64,000 nt of DNA from Siphonodentalium dalli (GCA_032622095.1 CP136069.1:5074976-5138975), one strand, 5' to 3'; positions 45,553 through 56,451 are shown, numbered from the stretch's first letter. Notes: generated from the sequence alone by a model not told the origin. A program made the numbers and translations.

Positions 45553-46364
45553 TATACATGATACATGATGAGTTTAAATCAGGTCTGTGATAATAGAGGG
45601 TGCATGTTGGTTCCCTCACTACCATAACCCTTAAGTAAAAACCAAATATACCTGTGTTTCTGGTGACATGCAAGAAAAAAATAGGGGCGGGTGGTTGGCT
45701 TTTCATTTTAATTAATTTTTTCATTTTATTTTCAACTTTGCTCAAAATAAATATGAATACCCCTCAGACCGCTTCTCCTTGTTTGTAATGGAAGTTGGAA
45801 CACCTTGTGACCCAGTTATCTCATGATTGGTGCAAGACTTATGTGCTATATGTGGCTTTAACTATGACAATGTTGACTTTTTTAATTCTGAACTATTATG
45901 CAGTTTCCGTTTACATGGTGTATATATTTTCCGATTGAGACGAATCGGAGACGATTATGAGTCACATGCGTATCTTGTGTAATATATTTTGTGAATGAGG
46001 CGAATCAGAGATTATATTGAGTCACATTCACTTCAGTTGGAATGGTATATTATTTCATGAATATTTACAATGCACTCAAAATGCATGTTGACTTTGTACT
46101 TAAAATGCATTTCAACAGTAGGTTGCATACACAGTTTATTTTTGAAGTTTTTTTTTATTTGGGTGGAGGAGTGATAACCATGCATGAAGAACATGAGTCA
46201 ATGTGAACATTTGTATTACATGTACATGTACCTTTGGGAGTGTGTATTACCTTAGGGGGTGTTTATTGGGGTTTATATGGGTTATCATGTGTATTACCTT
46301 AGGGGGTGTTTATATGGGTGATCTGGCCCATTTAGTTCGGTGGTTTATGTGAACATGCGTATTA
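45553..46364. other. Non-coding DNA; repeat segment 45640-45790 and a ~45-bp duplication near 46240-46320
   Basis: GTGTATTACCTTAGGGGGTG then TTTAT occurs twice. The 45640-45790 block matches 43340-43515. A TTACATGTACATGTACC run is at 46217. Confidence 0.5.
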
Positions 46365-46669
46365 CCTCAGTGAGAGCTTTCCAATGAATGGCAACAAGCC
46401 ATATTTCCGACTAAATCCTGAAAAGTTAACCATAATTCTGCTGTTGTTAACCCTTTCAGTGCCAAGTCCGATTTTTGTATCAACCTATATTTCCTTGATC
46501 ATTTAATGATTATAGCAATGTGATACTCTAAGAGCTCTTTCCATCAATGTACATGTATCACATTATTATAATCAATAAATTTGAAAAATGATCAAGGAAA
46601 TATGGGCTGATACAAAAATCGGACTTGGCACTGAAGTGGTTAAGGGGTCAATTATTTAGGGCATTACTG
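46365..46669. mobile_element. Right half of a family D element interrupted by a family B MITE
   Basis: GTGAGAGCTTTCCAATGAAT through CCATAATTCTGCTGTTG is D sequence. It resumes after the insertion with GGGGTCAATTATTTAGGGC and ATTACTG. The normal D reads TGTGGTTAAGGAGTC here, so the insertion used the TTAA inside D. Confidence 0.9.
46447..46643. mobile_element. Family B MITE nested in a D element at TTAA
   Basis: CCCTTTCAGTGCCAAGTCCG and its complement CGGACTTGGCACTGAAGTGG lie between duplicated TTAA. The arms pair for about 80 bp including TTCCTTGATCATTT. This copy lacks the 67-bp hairpin module; instead the centre holds ATGTACATGTATCA. Confidence 0.93.
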
Positions 46670-47030
46670 TAATCTTTGGAAATGGTTCATGAATTTTTTG
46701 ATTCTTTTTATCTTTTTAAAAAATTGAGATCAAGTATAAAACAAGCTCATCACACACATAACGGTACAACAGCATGTGCCTATCCTAACCCTAACCCTAA
46801 CCCTAACCCTGTGCCTATCAGAGTGAAGGCATTACGAAACTAAAGTGAATTGGCGATAAAATCCATAGTTTTCATTTTCTCCAGTAGTTCATGGCCTGGG
46901 GTAGCTTTTTGTCATTTAAACACCTCGCCCATTCAGCTCGGTTAACCTGGCTGTCTGGGTTGGCCAGGCTGACCCACACTCTAATACATACGGACCACAT
47001 ATTAGAGGTTTTAAATAAAATATGAAAAAA
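46670..47030. other. Unique DNA with a short telomere-like tract (46783-46811)
   Basis: CTAACCCTAACCCTAACCCT, about four to five CCCTAA units flanked by GTGCCTATC on both sides. It is interstitial, not a chromosome end. The rest is unremarkable. Confidence 0.6.
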
Positions 47031-47284
47031 CAAGCCTTGAAATAGGGTGTCTGTCATTTGCTGAATGAGGTCCCCAGAGGGTGAATTTAGTGATGCTACC
47101 CCACATAGCAGGCTAGCATCACCAAATTCACCCTCTGGGAACCTCATTCTGCTGAGGTGTAAGCAGAATGAGGTCCCCAGAGGGTGAATTTGGTGATGCT
47201 AGCCCACTATGCGGGGTAGCATCACTAAATTCACCCTCTGGGGACCTCATTCTGCAAATGACAGACACCCTATTTCAAGGCTTG
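47031..47284. repeat. 254-bp palindrome made of two G hairpins head to head
   Basis: CAAGCCTTGAAATAGGGTGT at the left returns as ACACCCTATTTCAAGGCTTG at the right. Between them are hairpins 47060-47152 and 47163-47255, each pairing within itself, so two levels of self-complementarity exist. No F body separates the hairpins. Confidence 0.9.
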
Positions 47285-47590
47285 ATAATGCATATCAAGT
47301 TCGGGCGGATGTACGTCTTTCAAAGCAATTTACATCAATTGTCCATCGTGAGTCATTATGGTGACTATATGGTACTCCGAAAACAATCCTAACTTAATTC
47401 CTTTCTACCTCGCCATCAGTTTGTCAGACAAATCTGTTTAAAAAACGCTTTAAGTATCATGGATGGTTATATCCCTGATAACTTATAGTATTCATGTGTT
47501 ATCTCATGGGGTTTTATTTGAATGAGATGCAGGGCGGTCTCAGCGATTAATTAAATCCTCATTCTGTGGTGATTATGCACTTAGCACTCT
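47285..47590. other. No recognisable feature
   Basis: Unique-looking DNA. Confidence 0.4.
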
Positions 47591-47598
47591 CCTGTTGG

Positions 47599-48016
47599 CA
47601 AGCCTGCAAATAGCGTGTCTGTCATTTGCAGAATGAGGTCCCCAGAGGGTGAATTTAGTGATGCTACCCTCCTCTGGGGACCTCATTCTGCTTATGCCTC
47701 ATCTTCTGGGAAGTATCTACAGTCTCAAATTAACATTGTTTTTAGTTACATTTTCCCTTCTGGGAAGTTTCTATATCCCCTAATTTGCAGCAGATAAAAT
47801 GCATAATCGAGGTTCTCAATGGGTGAACATCACCAACTTCAACTGGGTGAACTTCAATCTGATCCTAGGTCTACCATAGAAGTAGAGGGCCTAAGCAGAA
47901 TGAGGTCCCCAGAGGGTGAATTTAGTGATGCTAGCCCGCTATGCGGGATAGCGTCACTAAATTCACCCTCTGGGGACCTCATTCTGCAAATGACAGACAC
48001 ACTATTTGCAGGCTTG
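47599..48016. mobile_element. Complete family F element
   Basis: Ends CAAGCCTGCAAATAGCGTGT and, inverted, ACACTATTTGCAGGCTTG. Inside each end lies a G hairpin (47628-47691, tip deleted; 47895-47987, complete), then a ~200-bp unique body. Flanks CCTGTTGG and CCTGTTTG match at seven of eight bases, consistent with a hAT-type duplication. Confidence 0.8.
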
Positions 48017-48674
48017 CCTGTTTGGAGGCTACTGGTAACTACAGGAGTAATTAGTTCAGCTTTTTATGTTTTACGCAAACATTGCTTTGACTTGTGCATA
48101 GTCTCGTAATTACAGGCATGTTACATGTATTTATAGTAGAGTTGTAGAATATACCGGTAGTTTAATATGGTAATCAAAGGCATGCTGCAGATATTTATAG
48201 TAGAATCATAGGACACAGTTATCATGTACATGTAGTAGAGTCCTAGGACAAAGATATATTCCAGTCTCAACATATAATTGTAGCATAAACTGTAGAATCT
48301 GTGGGATATCAGTGCTATGCCGTTGAATTGTTTTTTTTATTTTTTATTTATTTTTTATTAAAAAAACAGTCATTTCAAACAATACACTAACTATTCAACG
48401 GCATAGCACCGATATCCCATGGAGTTCCCATATTTAATTTCAAAGCAACTCATTTTAAAATAGTTAGTTTCATAAGTTAATTTCAAAATTTTAACAACAG
48501 TGGTACTGATTTTCTTTCACATACACACTCTTTATCTCTATCGCTCTACCTTTCTCTGTCTCGTATTCCTCGTGAATATACCCCCTCTCCTTATTACCTT
48601 CCCAAGCTTACTTATCCTTTCAGCACTTATTGTAAACTCGTCTGTACATCATAATATTAATATACCATCATTTC
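48017..48674. other. Unique DNA containing a 118-bp inverted repeat (48302-48419)
   Basis: TGGGATATCAGTGCTATGCC and GGCATAGCACCGATATCCCA pair across a T/A-rich ~60-base loop. No target duplication is evident. No gene. Confidence 0.6.
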
Positions 48675-48883
48675 TTAACCCTTTGAGTGCCAGGTCCGAT
48701 TTTTGTATCAACCCATATACCCTGTGCCAATGCATTCTCTTATATAAGAGAATGCATTGGCCTAACAATTTAATTTAATTTTTTATTTTTTACAATTTTA
48801 ATAATTTATTCTTATATTCTTTAACAGACTTATTTTGTAGGTTTAGGGCCGATAGGATCGGCCCCTGGCACTCAAAGGGTTAA
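48675..48883. mobile_element. Family B MITE with a tip-deleted hairpin
   Basis: TTAA, CCCTTTGAGTGCCAGGTC and right end GGCCCCTGGCACTCAAAGGG, TTAA. The hairpin module (48727-48760) has lost its central 33 bases and is now a 34-bp perfect palindrome. Confidence 0.9.
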
Positions 48884-49228
48884 ACCTACGTTTCTCGAAC
48901 TCGGCCTCTTGACATTCACGATTTCTTTATTTCTGCAATATATCTACTTGTCTGAGGATCGAGATAGCTCAACAAAAGCAGATATCTGCTTGCTGCTGGA
49001 TCCTCTTCCCCTTTTCTATTCTACTCATGTTTCCGTCATCAAAATGTTATTCATCATAAATGTATTATTAATTGGACAAATAAATATTGTTTAAATCAAA
49101 CTGTAGAATGCATAGTTCATTGTACTAGTAAACTGGAAATGTACATTAAAGGGGTATAGGGGTATTAGCCTGGTTTTTATACCCCAATTTTAAATAGGCC
49201 CATTTAAAAAACAATACTCGTCAACTCG
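48884..49228. other. No recognisable feature
   Basis: Unique-looking AT-rich DNA. Confidence 0.4.
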
Positions 49229-49652
49229 TCACCAAATTCACCCTCTGGGGACCTCATTCTGCAAATGACAGACACCCTATTTCAAGGCTTGAAAATATCC
49301 AAGGAACTCATATGAGAACGGGACACAACCTTAACGCTTTCTATGCTAAATACAGTAATGACCTAAATGATCAACTCCTTAACCACAGCAGAATTATTGG
49401 TAACTTTTCAGGATTTTTCTCACTGAGAGCTTTGCGGTGAATGGCAACAAGCCATATTTGCGACTAAATCCTGAAAAGTTACGCATAATTCTGCTGTGGT
49501 TAAGGACTCGATTATTTAGGGCATTACTGTATTTAGCATAGAAAGCGTTAAGGTTGTGTCCCGTTCTCATATGAGTTCCTTGGATATTTTCAAGCCTTGA
49601 AATAGGGTGTCTGTCATTTGCAGAGTGAGGTCCCCAGAGGGTGAATTTGGTG
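49229..49652. repeat. 424-bp palindrome with a family D hairpin at its centre
   Basis: From outside in: half of a G hairpin (CACCAAATTCACCCTCTGGG), CAAGGCTT-type F terminus, ~65 bp of otherwise unique sequence (AAGGAACTCATATGAGAACG...), TA, the D hairpin (49353-49529), TA, then all of it in reverse. Both centres fall at 49441. Confidence 0.93.
49353..49529. mobile_element. Family D hairpin MITE, shortened
   Basis: CAGTAATGACCTAAATGATC to GCATTACTG with TA on both sides. About 30 bases of the left arm near the tip are missing (GGATTTTTCTCACTGAGAGC). Confidence 0.9.
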
Positions 49653-49894
49653 ATGCTAGCCCGCTATGGATATTTTTTCACTAAACAATGAACTACAGTA
49701 ACTGTTGATATCTCGTTCTTTTATCACACATAACTGAGGTGTAATCTTGTGCTTTGATGTCACAATTGATACTGAATAGATAAATAAATGCCACATGTCA
49801 ATGAAAAAGGCTCTCGTCTTTGAAATAATAAAATAAACCTGCCAATCCCAGAAAATATACCAGCATAACAATGTGCCGATAGATAGATAGATAC
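49653..49894. other. Short unique DNA
   Basis: No feature beyond a GATA microsatellite start at 49876. Confidence 0.4.
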
Positions 49895-51975
49895 ATGTAC
49901 ATGTATACCAAGCTAGAATGTATGGTACACTACTAGTAGGTTGAATAGGAGGATTGTTATACTATTATATACAGTGTTATACCTTTGAGTGCCAGGTCCG
50001 ATTTTTTGTATCAACCCATATACCCTGTGCCAATGCATTCTCTAATATATGCGAGTCGACCATAGGTCGCCTCGCATATATAAGAGAATGCATTGGCCTA
50101 ACAATTTTTTACAATTTTAATAATTTTTTCTTGTATTCTTTAACAATTTTATAATTTCACCCATACAGAGCCCCAGACAAACATGAGCAGACGACACTCT
50201 TCTATATGCTTCTATATATGTGTGGGGGCTCCCTGCAGGGTAGATACTGTTATGCCCTAAGTAAATGGCCCATCTAACTGAAGTGGCACCCCAGTTTAAC
50301 TGCGTTCCATTTTAACCTAACCGCGGTTATAAGATGCGTTTTAAACGCGAGAACCGAATAATTTGTGCGGTTAAAACGTATACGTCGCGGTTAAACTGGT
50401 ATATGTCGCTCTTAATGGAACAGATACTAATACCATATGGCGTATATGGCGTGTCATGTTTTAGTTGCCATGCTCGTTAGACAAGTTAGCACAAATAACA
50501 TGGCAGTGTCCCTTTCAATATCAATATTTTTTGTTGTGGATCTTCTATTTATTTTGGATAAATAACAGTTGGGCTAACCCCAATGGGTAATCGGAATTCT
50601 TACGGCCCATTTTCGACTTTAACCATCGATAAAATAAATATTTATATAATTATATATAAATATAATTATTCGACAATTTAGCTGACGAGTGCCGGTCACT
50701 TTCAATGTAAGGAAACGCGTTTAAAATGGAACAACCGCAAAACGGATAAAACGCATTTCAAACGGATTCGAGTGGATAATTATATAATAATATAAAGTGG
50801 GGGTTAGAGTCCCACACATGCATCATAAATGTAAAGTGAGGGAAACAAAAATGCGTTTAAACGGAACAACCACATTCTTCAAACGTCGGGCATTATTCGG
50901 ATATCGGAAACCGATATTTAAGTTTTCCGATCTTGCATTCGTTGCTATATAATCATAATTAACTACAAACGTGACACGCCAGTTACATATACATCAAAAA
51001 TATACAAAATTATACATAATTAACTACAAACGTGACACGCCAGATAGATTCGCGAATTGCGTATGTACTATTAATAGTATTAAATTCAGCACTTTACTTT
51101 GCTTCAAACATAAGCATGTATTTTTTCACAAGCCGATCAACGGACGTATACTAGAACATATACGTCAAAATTATACAGTTTTCAACAAGTCGGGATTAAA
51201 ACATAAAATATATCGTGTTGAGTACCGATGGTGATAACAAAAACATACAATCAACTCCTGGTCGATTATGAAGTTACCACTTTGCTGTGATCGCTAAAAC
51301 ACAAAACGATAACATACACTGGTAGATGCATGGGTAGTACCCCTCTCTTTCCCATTAAATATTCAAATACCGGAAGGTTAACGTTTACGTGCGGTTAAGG
51401 GTTATTAACTGCGGTAATCTAACCGCATGTAACTGCGATGCCACCGCAGTTACGGCAAATAACTGCGGTGCGGTTACGGTTTAACCGCAGTTGTAAATGG
51501 ATTATAACTGCAGTTAATGGGTCATTTACTTAGGGCATAACAGTAGATTGATATACCTGAGCTAGAATGTATGGTACACTAGGTTGAATAGGAGGATTGT
51601 TATACTATTATATACAGTGTTATAACTTTGAGTGCCAGGTCCGATTTTTTGTATCAACCCATATACCCTGTGCCAATGCATTCTCTAATATATGCGAGTC
51701 GACCATAGGTCGCCTCGCATATATAAAAGAATGCATTGGCCTAACAATTTTTTACAATTTTAATAATTTTTTCTTGTATTCTTTAACAATTTTATAATTT
51801 CACCCATACAGAGCCCCAGACAAACATGAGCAGACGACACTCTTCTATATGCTTCTATATATGTGTGGGGCTCCCTGCAGGGTAGATAGATAGATATACC
51901 TGAGCTAGAATGTATGGTACACTAGGTTGAATAGGGGGATTGTTATACTTATGATATACAGTGTTATAACAAAGA
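49895..51975. repeat. Three tandem ~350-bp segments (third partial), first junction split by a transposon
   Basis: GCTAGAATGTATGGTACACT begins each segment (about 49911, 51561, 51903). Segments 1 and 2 both contain a truncated family B end (CCTTTGAGTGCCAGGTCCG), a hairpin module with the shared change CTCTAATATATG (50030-50096 and 51673-51739) and the CATGAGCAGACGACACTCTT block seen at 25270. The E element sits between segments 1 and 2. Confidence 0.88.
50247..51543. mobile_element. Family E DNA element, 1.3 kb, TA-flanked
   Basis: Inverted ends CTGTTATGCCCTAAGTAAAT run for about 28 bp, with TA on both sides (50245-50246, 51544-51545). Subterminal regions are dense in AACCGC/GCGGTT words. 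The interior has no frame longer than about 88 codons, so it is non-autonomous. The empty site survives at the junction of segments 2 and 3 (GGGTAGATAGATAGATAT). Confidence 0.88.
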
Positions 51976-52129
51976 TAAATAAATCTCACACACAGAGGAA
52001 CACAGGCCAAGATTGTGTATGATAAGTCTGTCAAAGGTTTATATGTTTATTGTATTGACTTCTTGGAATGCATCAGTTATAGTACAAGCAAAATGTTCTT
52101 TCTCTCATGCACTGTGTATTAGGCCATTA
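51976..52129. other. Short unique DNA
   Basis: No feature visible. Confidence 0.4.
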
Positions 52130-52234
52130 CAGTAATGCCCTAAGTAATCAACCCCTTAACCACAGGAGAATTATGGGTAACTTTTCAGGATTTAGTCGGA
52201 AATATGGCTTGTTGCCATTCATCGGAAAGCTCTC
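52130..52234. mobile_element. Left arm of a family D element
   Basis: CAGTAATGCCCTAAGTAATC to CATCGGAAAGCTCTC, preceded by TA. The right arm is absent. Confidence 0.85.
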
Positions 52235-52565
52235 GGGGAGGTGGATTCAGTGAGTACACGGACACGGTGACGGGGTGGGATGAGCAGCCATTTGGTCAGG
52301 CCATTAGATGGATTACGTGAGTACAAGGATGCAGTGGGTCCAAACTGAATTGAATGGAATTTGGTCTGAAAATGTACTGGTCCAGGGTACGGGTCAATTT
52401 CGAGTTTGGAATCCGCCCGACAATTTTTCACATGAGTTATGACACCTTGTTTAGTAGTTTCGGCGAATATGCCACGCCCTTAATAAAGAGCATTTAATTT
52501 ATCAATTGCTTTTACACAGGAATATGATAAAGATCAGTTAATCCAAGGTAGTCTGGACTTATATT
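52235..52565. other. No recognisable feature
   Basis: A 70-codon minus-strand frame (52219-52431) has no motif and starts inside the D arm. Confidence 0.4.
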
Positions 52566-53110
52566 CTATGCTTTTTTAGTCGAGTTTTTCAAAAATTCGA
52601 CTTATGGTTTGACGAGGGACGATGGGCGGGCGGGCGGACCAAAAGAATGCCTTATAACTTTGACATTTGTGAACGGATTCAAAAAATTGTTGCTCCCAAT
52701 GACTATTTACTGCCTGTAGAAAATGGGTCACGTCCGAACTTTTTTACAAGAGTTATCCATCTTAGATGTTTTTTAGTTAAGTTTTTCACCGTTAAAAAGC
52801 ACGATAACTCACGCAAATATTAACCAATTTCAACAATATTTGGTATATGAGACTCTTGTTTACTCTTATCCTGACAATTGTAAACTGCCGCAAGGTAGAC
52901 TGCTCTGGACACCATTAGTGAAGTTTCCACTACCGGAGTCCAAGACAGGGGTGCCTCTACTGTGGGACCGGGATACGAGCATCCCCCTACTCATATATTA
53001 TGGGTATCACAAGACAGGGGTGCCTCTACTGTGGGACCGGGATATGAGCATCCCCCTGCTCATATACATGTATTATGGGTATAAAAAAACAGTCAAGTTC
53101 TGATGATTAT
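52566..53110. repeat. Dispersed repeat region with a ~70-bp tandem duplication (52940-53084)
   Basis: AGTCGAGTTTTTCAAAAATT-CGACT and GATGGGCGGGCGGGCGGACC open a repeat-like block with a GGACG-type tail. AAGACAGGGGTGCCTCTACT then GTGGGACCGGGAT occurs twice. Frames across the duplication are not genes. Confidence 0.55.
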
Positions 53111-53120
53111 TACTATACTG

Positions 53121-53460
53121 ATGTGCCCGACTTCGTCCAGGCTATTTAGGGAATTCTTTGTGATCGCCTCTATCTGGGTAGAATAAAAGTATTAGGAGAA
53201 AGAAAAAAACTATTGTTCGATCGGTCCAGATACATGTACATGCCTATATGAGCATATATGAGCGAGGTCAAGGACATGGTTGCACGTGAAATTGAATCCG
53301 CCCATATTGTTCCTCGGATCAAAGTACATGTAGCCCTACATACCAAATTTGAGTCAGATCCGTCGAGCAGTTTTTGAGTCTATAACACACATACATACAT
53401 ACCGGTACATACTAGTACATACATACAGACATAAGTTCCAAAATAATATATAATAGACAA
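53121..53460. repeat. Dispersed repeat related to 30481-31130
   Basis: The left edge GATGTGCCCGACTTCGTCCA matches GATGTGCCCGACGTTGTCCG at 30472. The right part has ACATACCAAATTTGAGTCAG and a CATACATACATACCGG-type tail. Confidence 0.65.
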
Positions 53461-53794
53461 TGTACTATTACAAGTAACTTTTCTCCAAAGGGACATCAGC
53501 TGATTTTGAATGGGGAGGGGTGGACTCGTCATATTTTCTTTTGACATGCTGAATTGGAGAATTGTGCATTGGAAATCTCACAATATTAGCGTGCCAAGGT
53601 TGATTTGATTTAGTTCAGTTTGAGCTTTCACAATTAGAAATACATGTAGGATCGTTTTTCACATGACATCAGTATAAATTGATTGGAATCTATAGTGCTT
53701 TGATAACACAAATTATACTGAATAATAAAAGTGCAGAAGTCCTATTCTATTTCAATTTCAGCAAATGAAGGATTATGGGATAATTTTTTAATGA
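53461..53794. other. No recognisable feature
   Basis: Unique-looking DNA. Confidence 0.4.
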
Positions 53795-53802
53795 TACAGA
53801 TG

Positions 53803-54398
53803 CAGGGTCCGTGCTGGACCGAAATTTACTTTTGCCAAATAATTTGCCAAATGAAAATATTTTTTGCCAAATTGTATTAGAATTTGCCAAATATTATCCC
53901 TGATAGTATCATTTTCTGCAACCTTTGTTTCGATACTCGTGGCTTGAACGACGTTTGATATCAATAGGACAACAGTTATTTAATAATTATGCTTGCATGC
54001 ATCTCTATTGTGGTTTATCATACAACAATAAACTAATCACCGAACAATAAAATGGTAGAAGAGTTGCTTCATCAGAAGGGAACACCACAAGAGGATTAGC
54101 TATGTAAACACCACCATCACACTAAATATTGGTAATCCCTTCACCCATGCACTGATAATAATGTTACCGGATTAACTACATCTGATTGGAGGTGTTAACT
54201 TTTCCGAAACCATATAAAACACCACTAAAATATAATTATATTGTAATAGTTTCCTAAAATGAATGGTATTGATTGACCGATAACATTCAACTTTATTGAG
54301 GAATTGAAAAATGACTTGCCAAAACTTTTGCCAAATGAAAATATTTTTTGCCAAATGTGAATTATTTTTGCCATTGGCAAGTGGCAGCGCGAACCCTG
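53803..54398. mobile_element. Non-autonomous hAT element with perfect 8-bp target duplication
   Basis: Ends CAGGGTCCGTGCTG and, reverse-complemented, CAGGGTTCGCGCTG; TACAGATG flanks both sides (53795-53802, 54399-54406). Subterminal TTTGCCAAATGAAAATATTT words recur at both ends. Length 596 bp, no transposase. Confidence 0.92.
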
Positions 54399-54464
54399 TA
54401 CAGATGTGGACTTATATTATTATTTCTCAGTAATATGTATAACATAGATATACATGTACATGTA

Positions 54465-54921
54465 CTGTACTGCCCTAAGTAAATGTCCCATCAAACGCGT
54501 TTCGTTTAATGTTAACCGCAGCTATAAGATGCAGTTAAACATTATTCCACAACTGGCTGATTGTGCAGTTAAAACATACCATTCGCGGTTAAACCGGTAT
54601 CTGTTTCAGCGGAACAACCATGCACATGGTATACTATGTATTGTTGTGTCGTGTTTTAGTTGCCATGACTGTTTGTCAAGTATACGGTCATACATGTACC
54701 ATCCACTGACAGATTCATCACTCATGGCAACAGGAATGTCAGCATTTACAGTATGTGCTGTGTAACAGCCGTCAAGTGATATAACTACGGTTATCTAAAC
54801 CGCAGTTAACTGAGGTGCCACCGCAGTTACTTACCCGTAACTGCGGTCCGGTTACGGTTTAACCGCAGTTATAAACAGATTATAACTCCAGTTAGTGGAT
54901 CATTTACTTAGGGCATCACAG
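54465..54921. mobile_element. Family E element, short form
   Basis: CTGTACTGCCCTAAGTAAAT and its partner ATTTACTTAGGGCATCACAG, TA on both sides. AACCGC/GCGGTT words fill both subterminal regions as in the 1.3-kb copy. Confidence 0.88.
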
Positions 54922-54923
54922 TA

Positions 54924-55466
54924 GTAATGTAGTGAGAAACACTGAACTCTCATGTTTATTTTGGGCACAGCTGTACCAACATGAATCTGAAGAAATATAA
55001 AAGACTGCTACAAGTGAATAGAAAGAGGACTCTCTACTTGTCGTCTGCCTTATATATGATCTGAACATACCTACAAATAATGAATAGACCTTTCCATTGT
55101 ATACATTTATAACTGAATGGGAGAATCGTGTCAGTAATCAGAGGGTTACTATAATGACTGGGAATGTAATATGGAATGTTCTCTGTTCTCTCAGAATGCA
55201 GGAATGTCTCCATCGAGTGCTTTGTTTTTTAGTACAGTTGTCTTTCTCTGAGTTCTTCCTTTATAACAGATGGTCCCAATAACAGTGATGTGTCATCGCG
55301 AAATCATCGCAATAATTCCTCTGATTCACATATAATCTCTCGATACATTACCAATCGGGGGTTAAACCACTGACAGGAGATTACAGGAATATTTGTTATA
55401 AGACCTCTGCCAAGCCAAGAAATGCCGTGGTATTTACAAACAAGCAGCAATCCATAGACTGTTGTA
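54924..55466. other. No recognisable gene
   Basis: Unique-looking DNA; a 61-codon plus frame has no motif. Confidence 0.4.
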
Positions 55467-55658
55467 CAGTAATGCCCTAAATAATCGACTCCTTAACCAC
55501 AGCAGAATTATGGGTAATTTTTCAGGATTTAGTTGGAAATATGGCTTGTTGGCATTCATCGGAAAGCTCTCCTATGAAACACAACAAGCCATATTTTCGA
55601 CTAAAAATTACCCATAATTCTGCTGTGGTTAAGGAGTTGATTATTTAGGGCATTACTG
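55467..55658. mobile_element. Family D hairpin MITE with a shortened right arm
   Basis: CAGTAATGCCCTAAATAATC to GCATTACTG, TA-flanked. The right arm lacks the TCCTGAA block. Confidence 0.87.
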
Positions 55659-55726
55659 TAGTGGCATTTCTCGGAGGGTTTTTCCAGCCAAACAGAGTTT
55701 TAGTGCATTTTTCTGAGGTTAGAAGC

Positions 55727-55836
55727 CACATGTTGATACCTAATGCCACCTGTTGATACCTAATGCCACCTGTTGATACCTAATGCCACCTGTTGATACC
55801 TAATGCCACCTGTTGATACCTAATGCCACCTGTTGA
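55727..55836. repeat. 20-bp minisatellite, five to six copies
   Basis: Unit TTGATACCTAATGCCACCTG. Confidence 0.95.
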
Positions 55837-55971
55837 TTGCTATTGTTGGATTCTGACTGTTGTTCTCATGAACTGTGATGCGCACCAATAACAAAACCTT
55901 TACTCCATGTCAGTTAGTGGCATTGGATCATCCCAGATTGACGTATGTCTTACAGAAAGGTGTTTTAGGAA

Positions 55972-56089
55972 CAGTAATGCCCTAAATAATCGACTAAATA
56001 TACTGCATAGTCGGAAATATGGCTTGTTGCCATTCATCAGAAAGCTCCGATGAATGGCAACAAGCCATATTTCCGGCTAAATCCTGAAT
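55972..56089. mobile_element. Rearranged family D copy
   Basis: CAGTAATGCCCTAAATAATC, then a deletion, then AGTCGGAAATATGGCTTGTT and a right arm ending at TCCTGAAT. No TA flank at the left. Confidence 0.75.
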
Positions 56090-56235
56090 CCCCACAAATA
56101 TACTCCAGACTCACTATACTGCATACATGTAGCTGTAGATTCTGTGCTTTAACCGGAACAGTCAAACATCATAATACTCTGTACCACTACCCCCCCCCCC
56201 CCCCTTTCCATAAGACCCGCTCTTACATGTATATA

Positions 56236-56451
56236 CAGTAATGCCCTAAATAATCAACTCCTTAACCACAGCAGAATTATGGGTAATTTTTCAGGATTTA
56301 GTCGGAAATATATATGGCTTGTTGACATTCATCGGAAAGCTCTCAGTGAGAGCTTTCTGATGAATGGCAACAAGCCATATTTCCGACTAAATCCTGAAAG
56401 TTACACATAATTCTGCTGTGGTTAAGGAGTCGATTATTTAGGTCATTACTG
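56236..56451. mobile_element. Family D hairpin MITE
   Basis: CAGTAATGCCCTAAATAATC to GTCATTACTG, TA flanks, tip CTCTCAGTGAGAG. A TATA expansion is in the left arm only. A C run precedes it at 56190. Confidence 0.9.
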
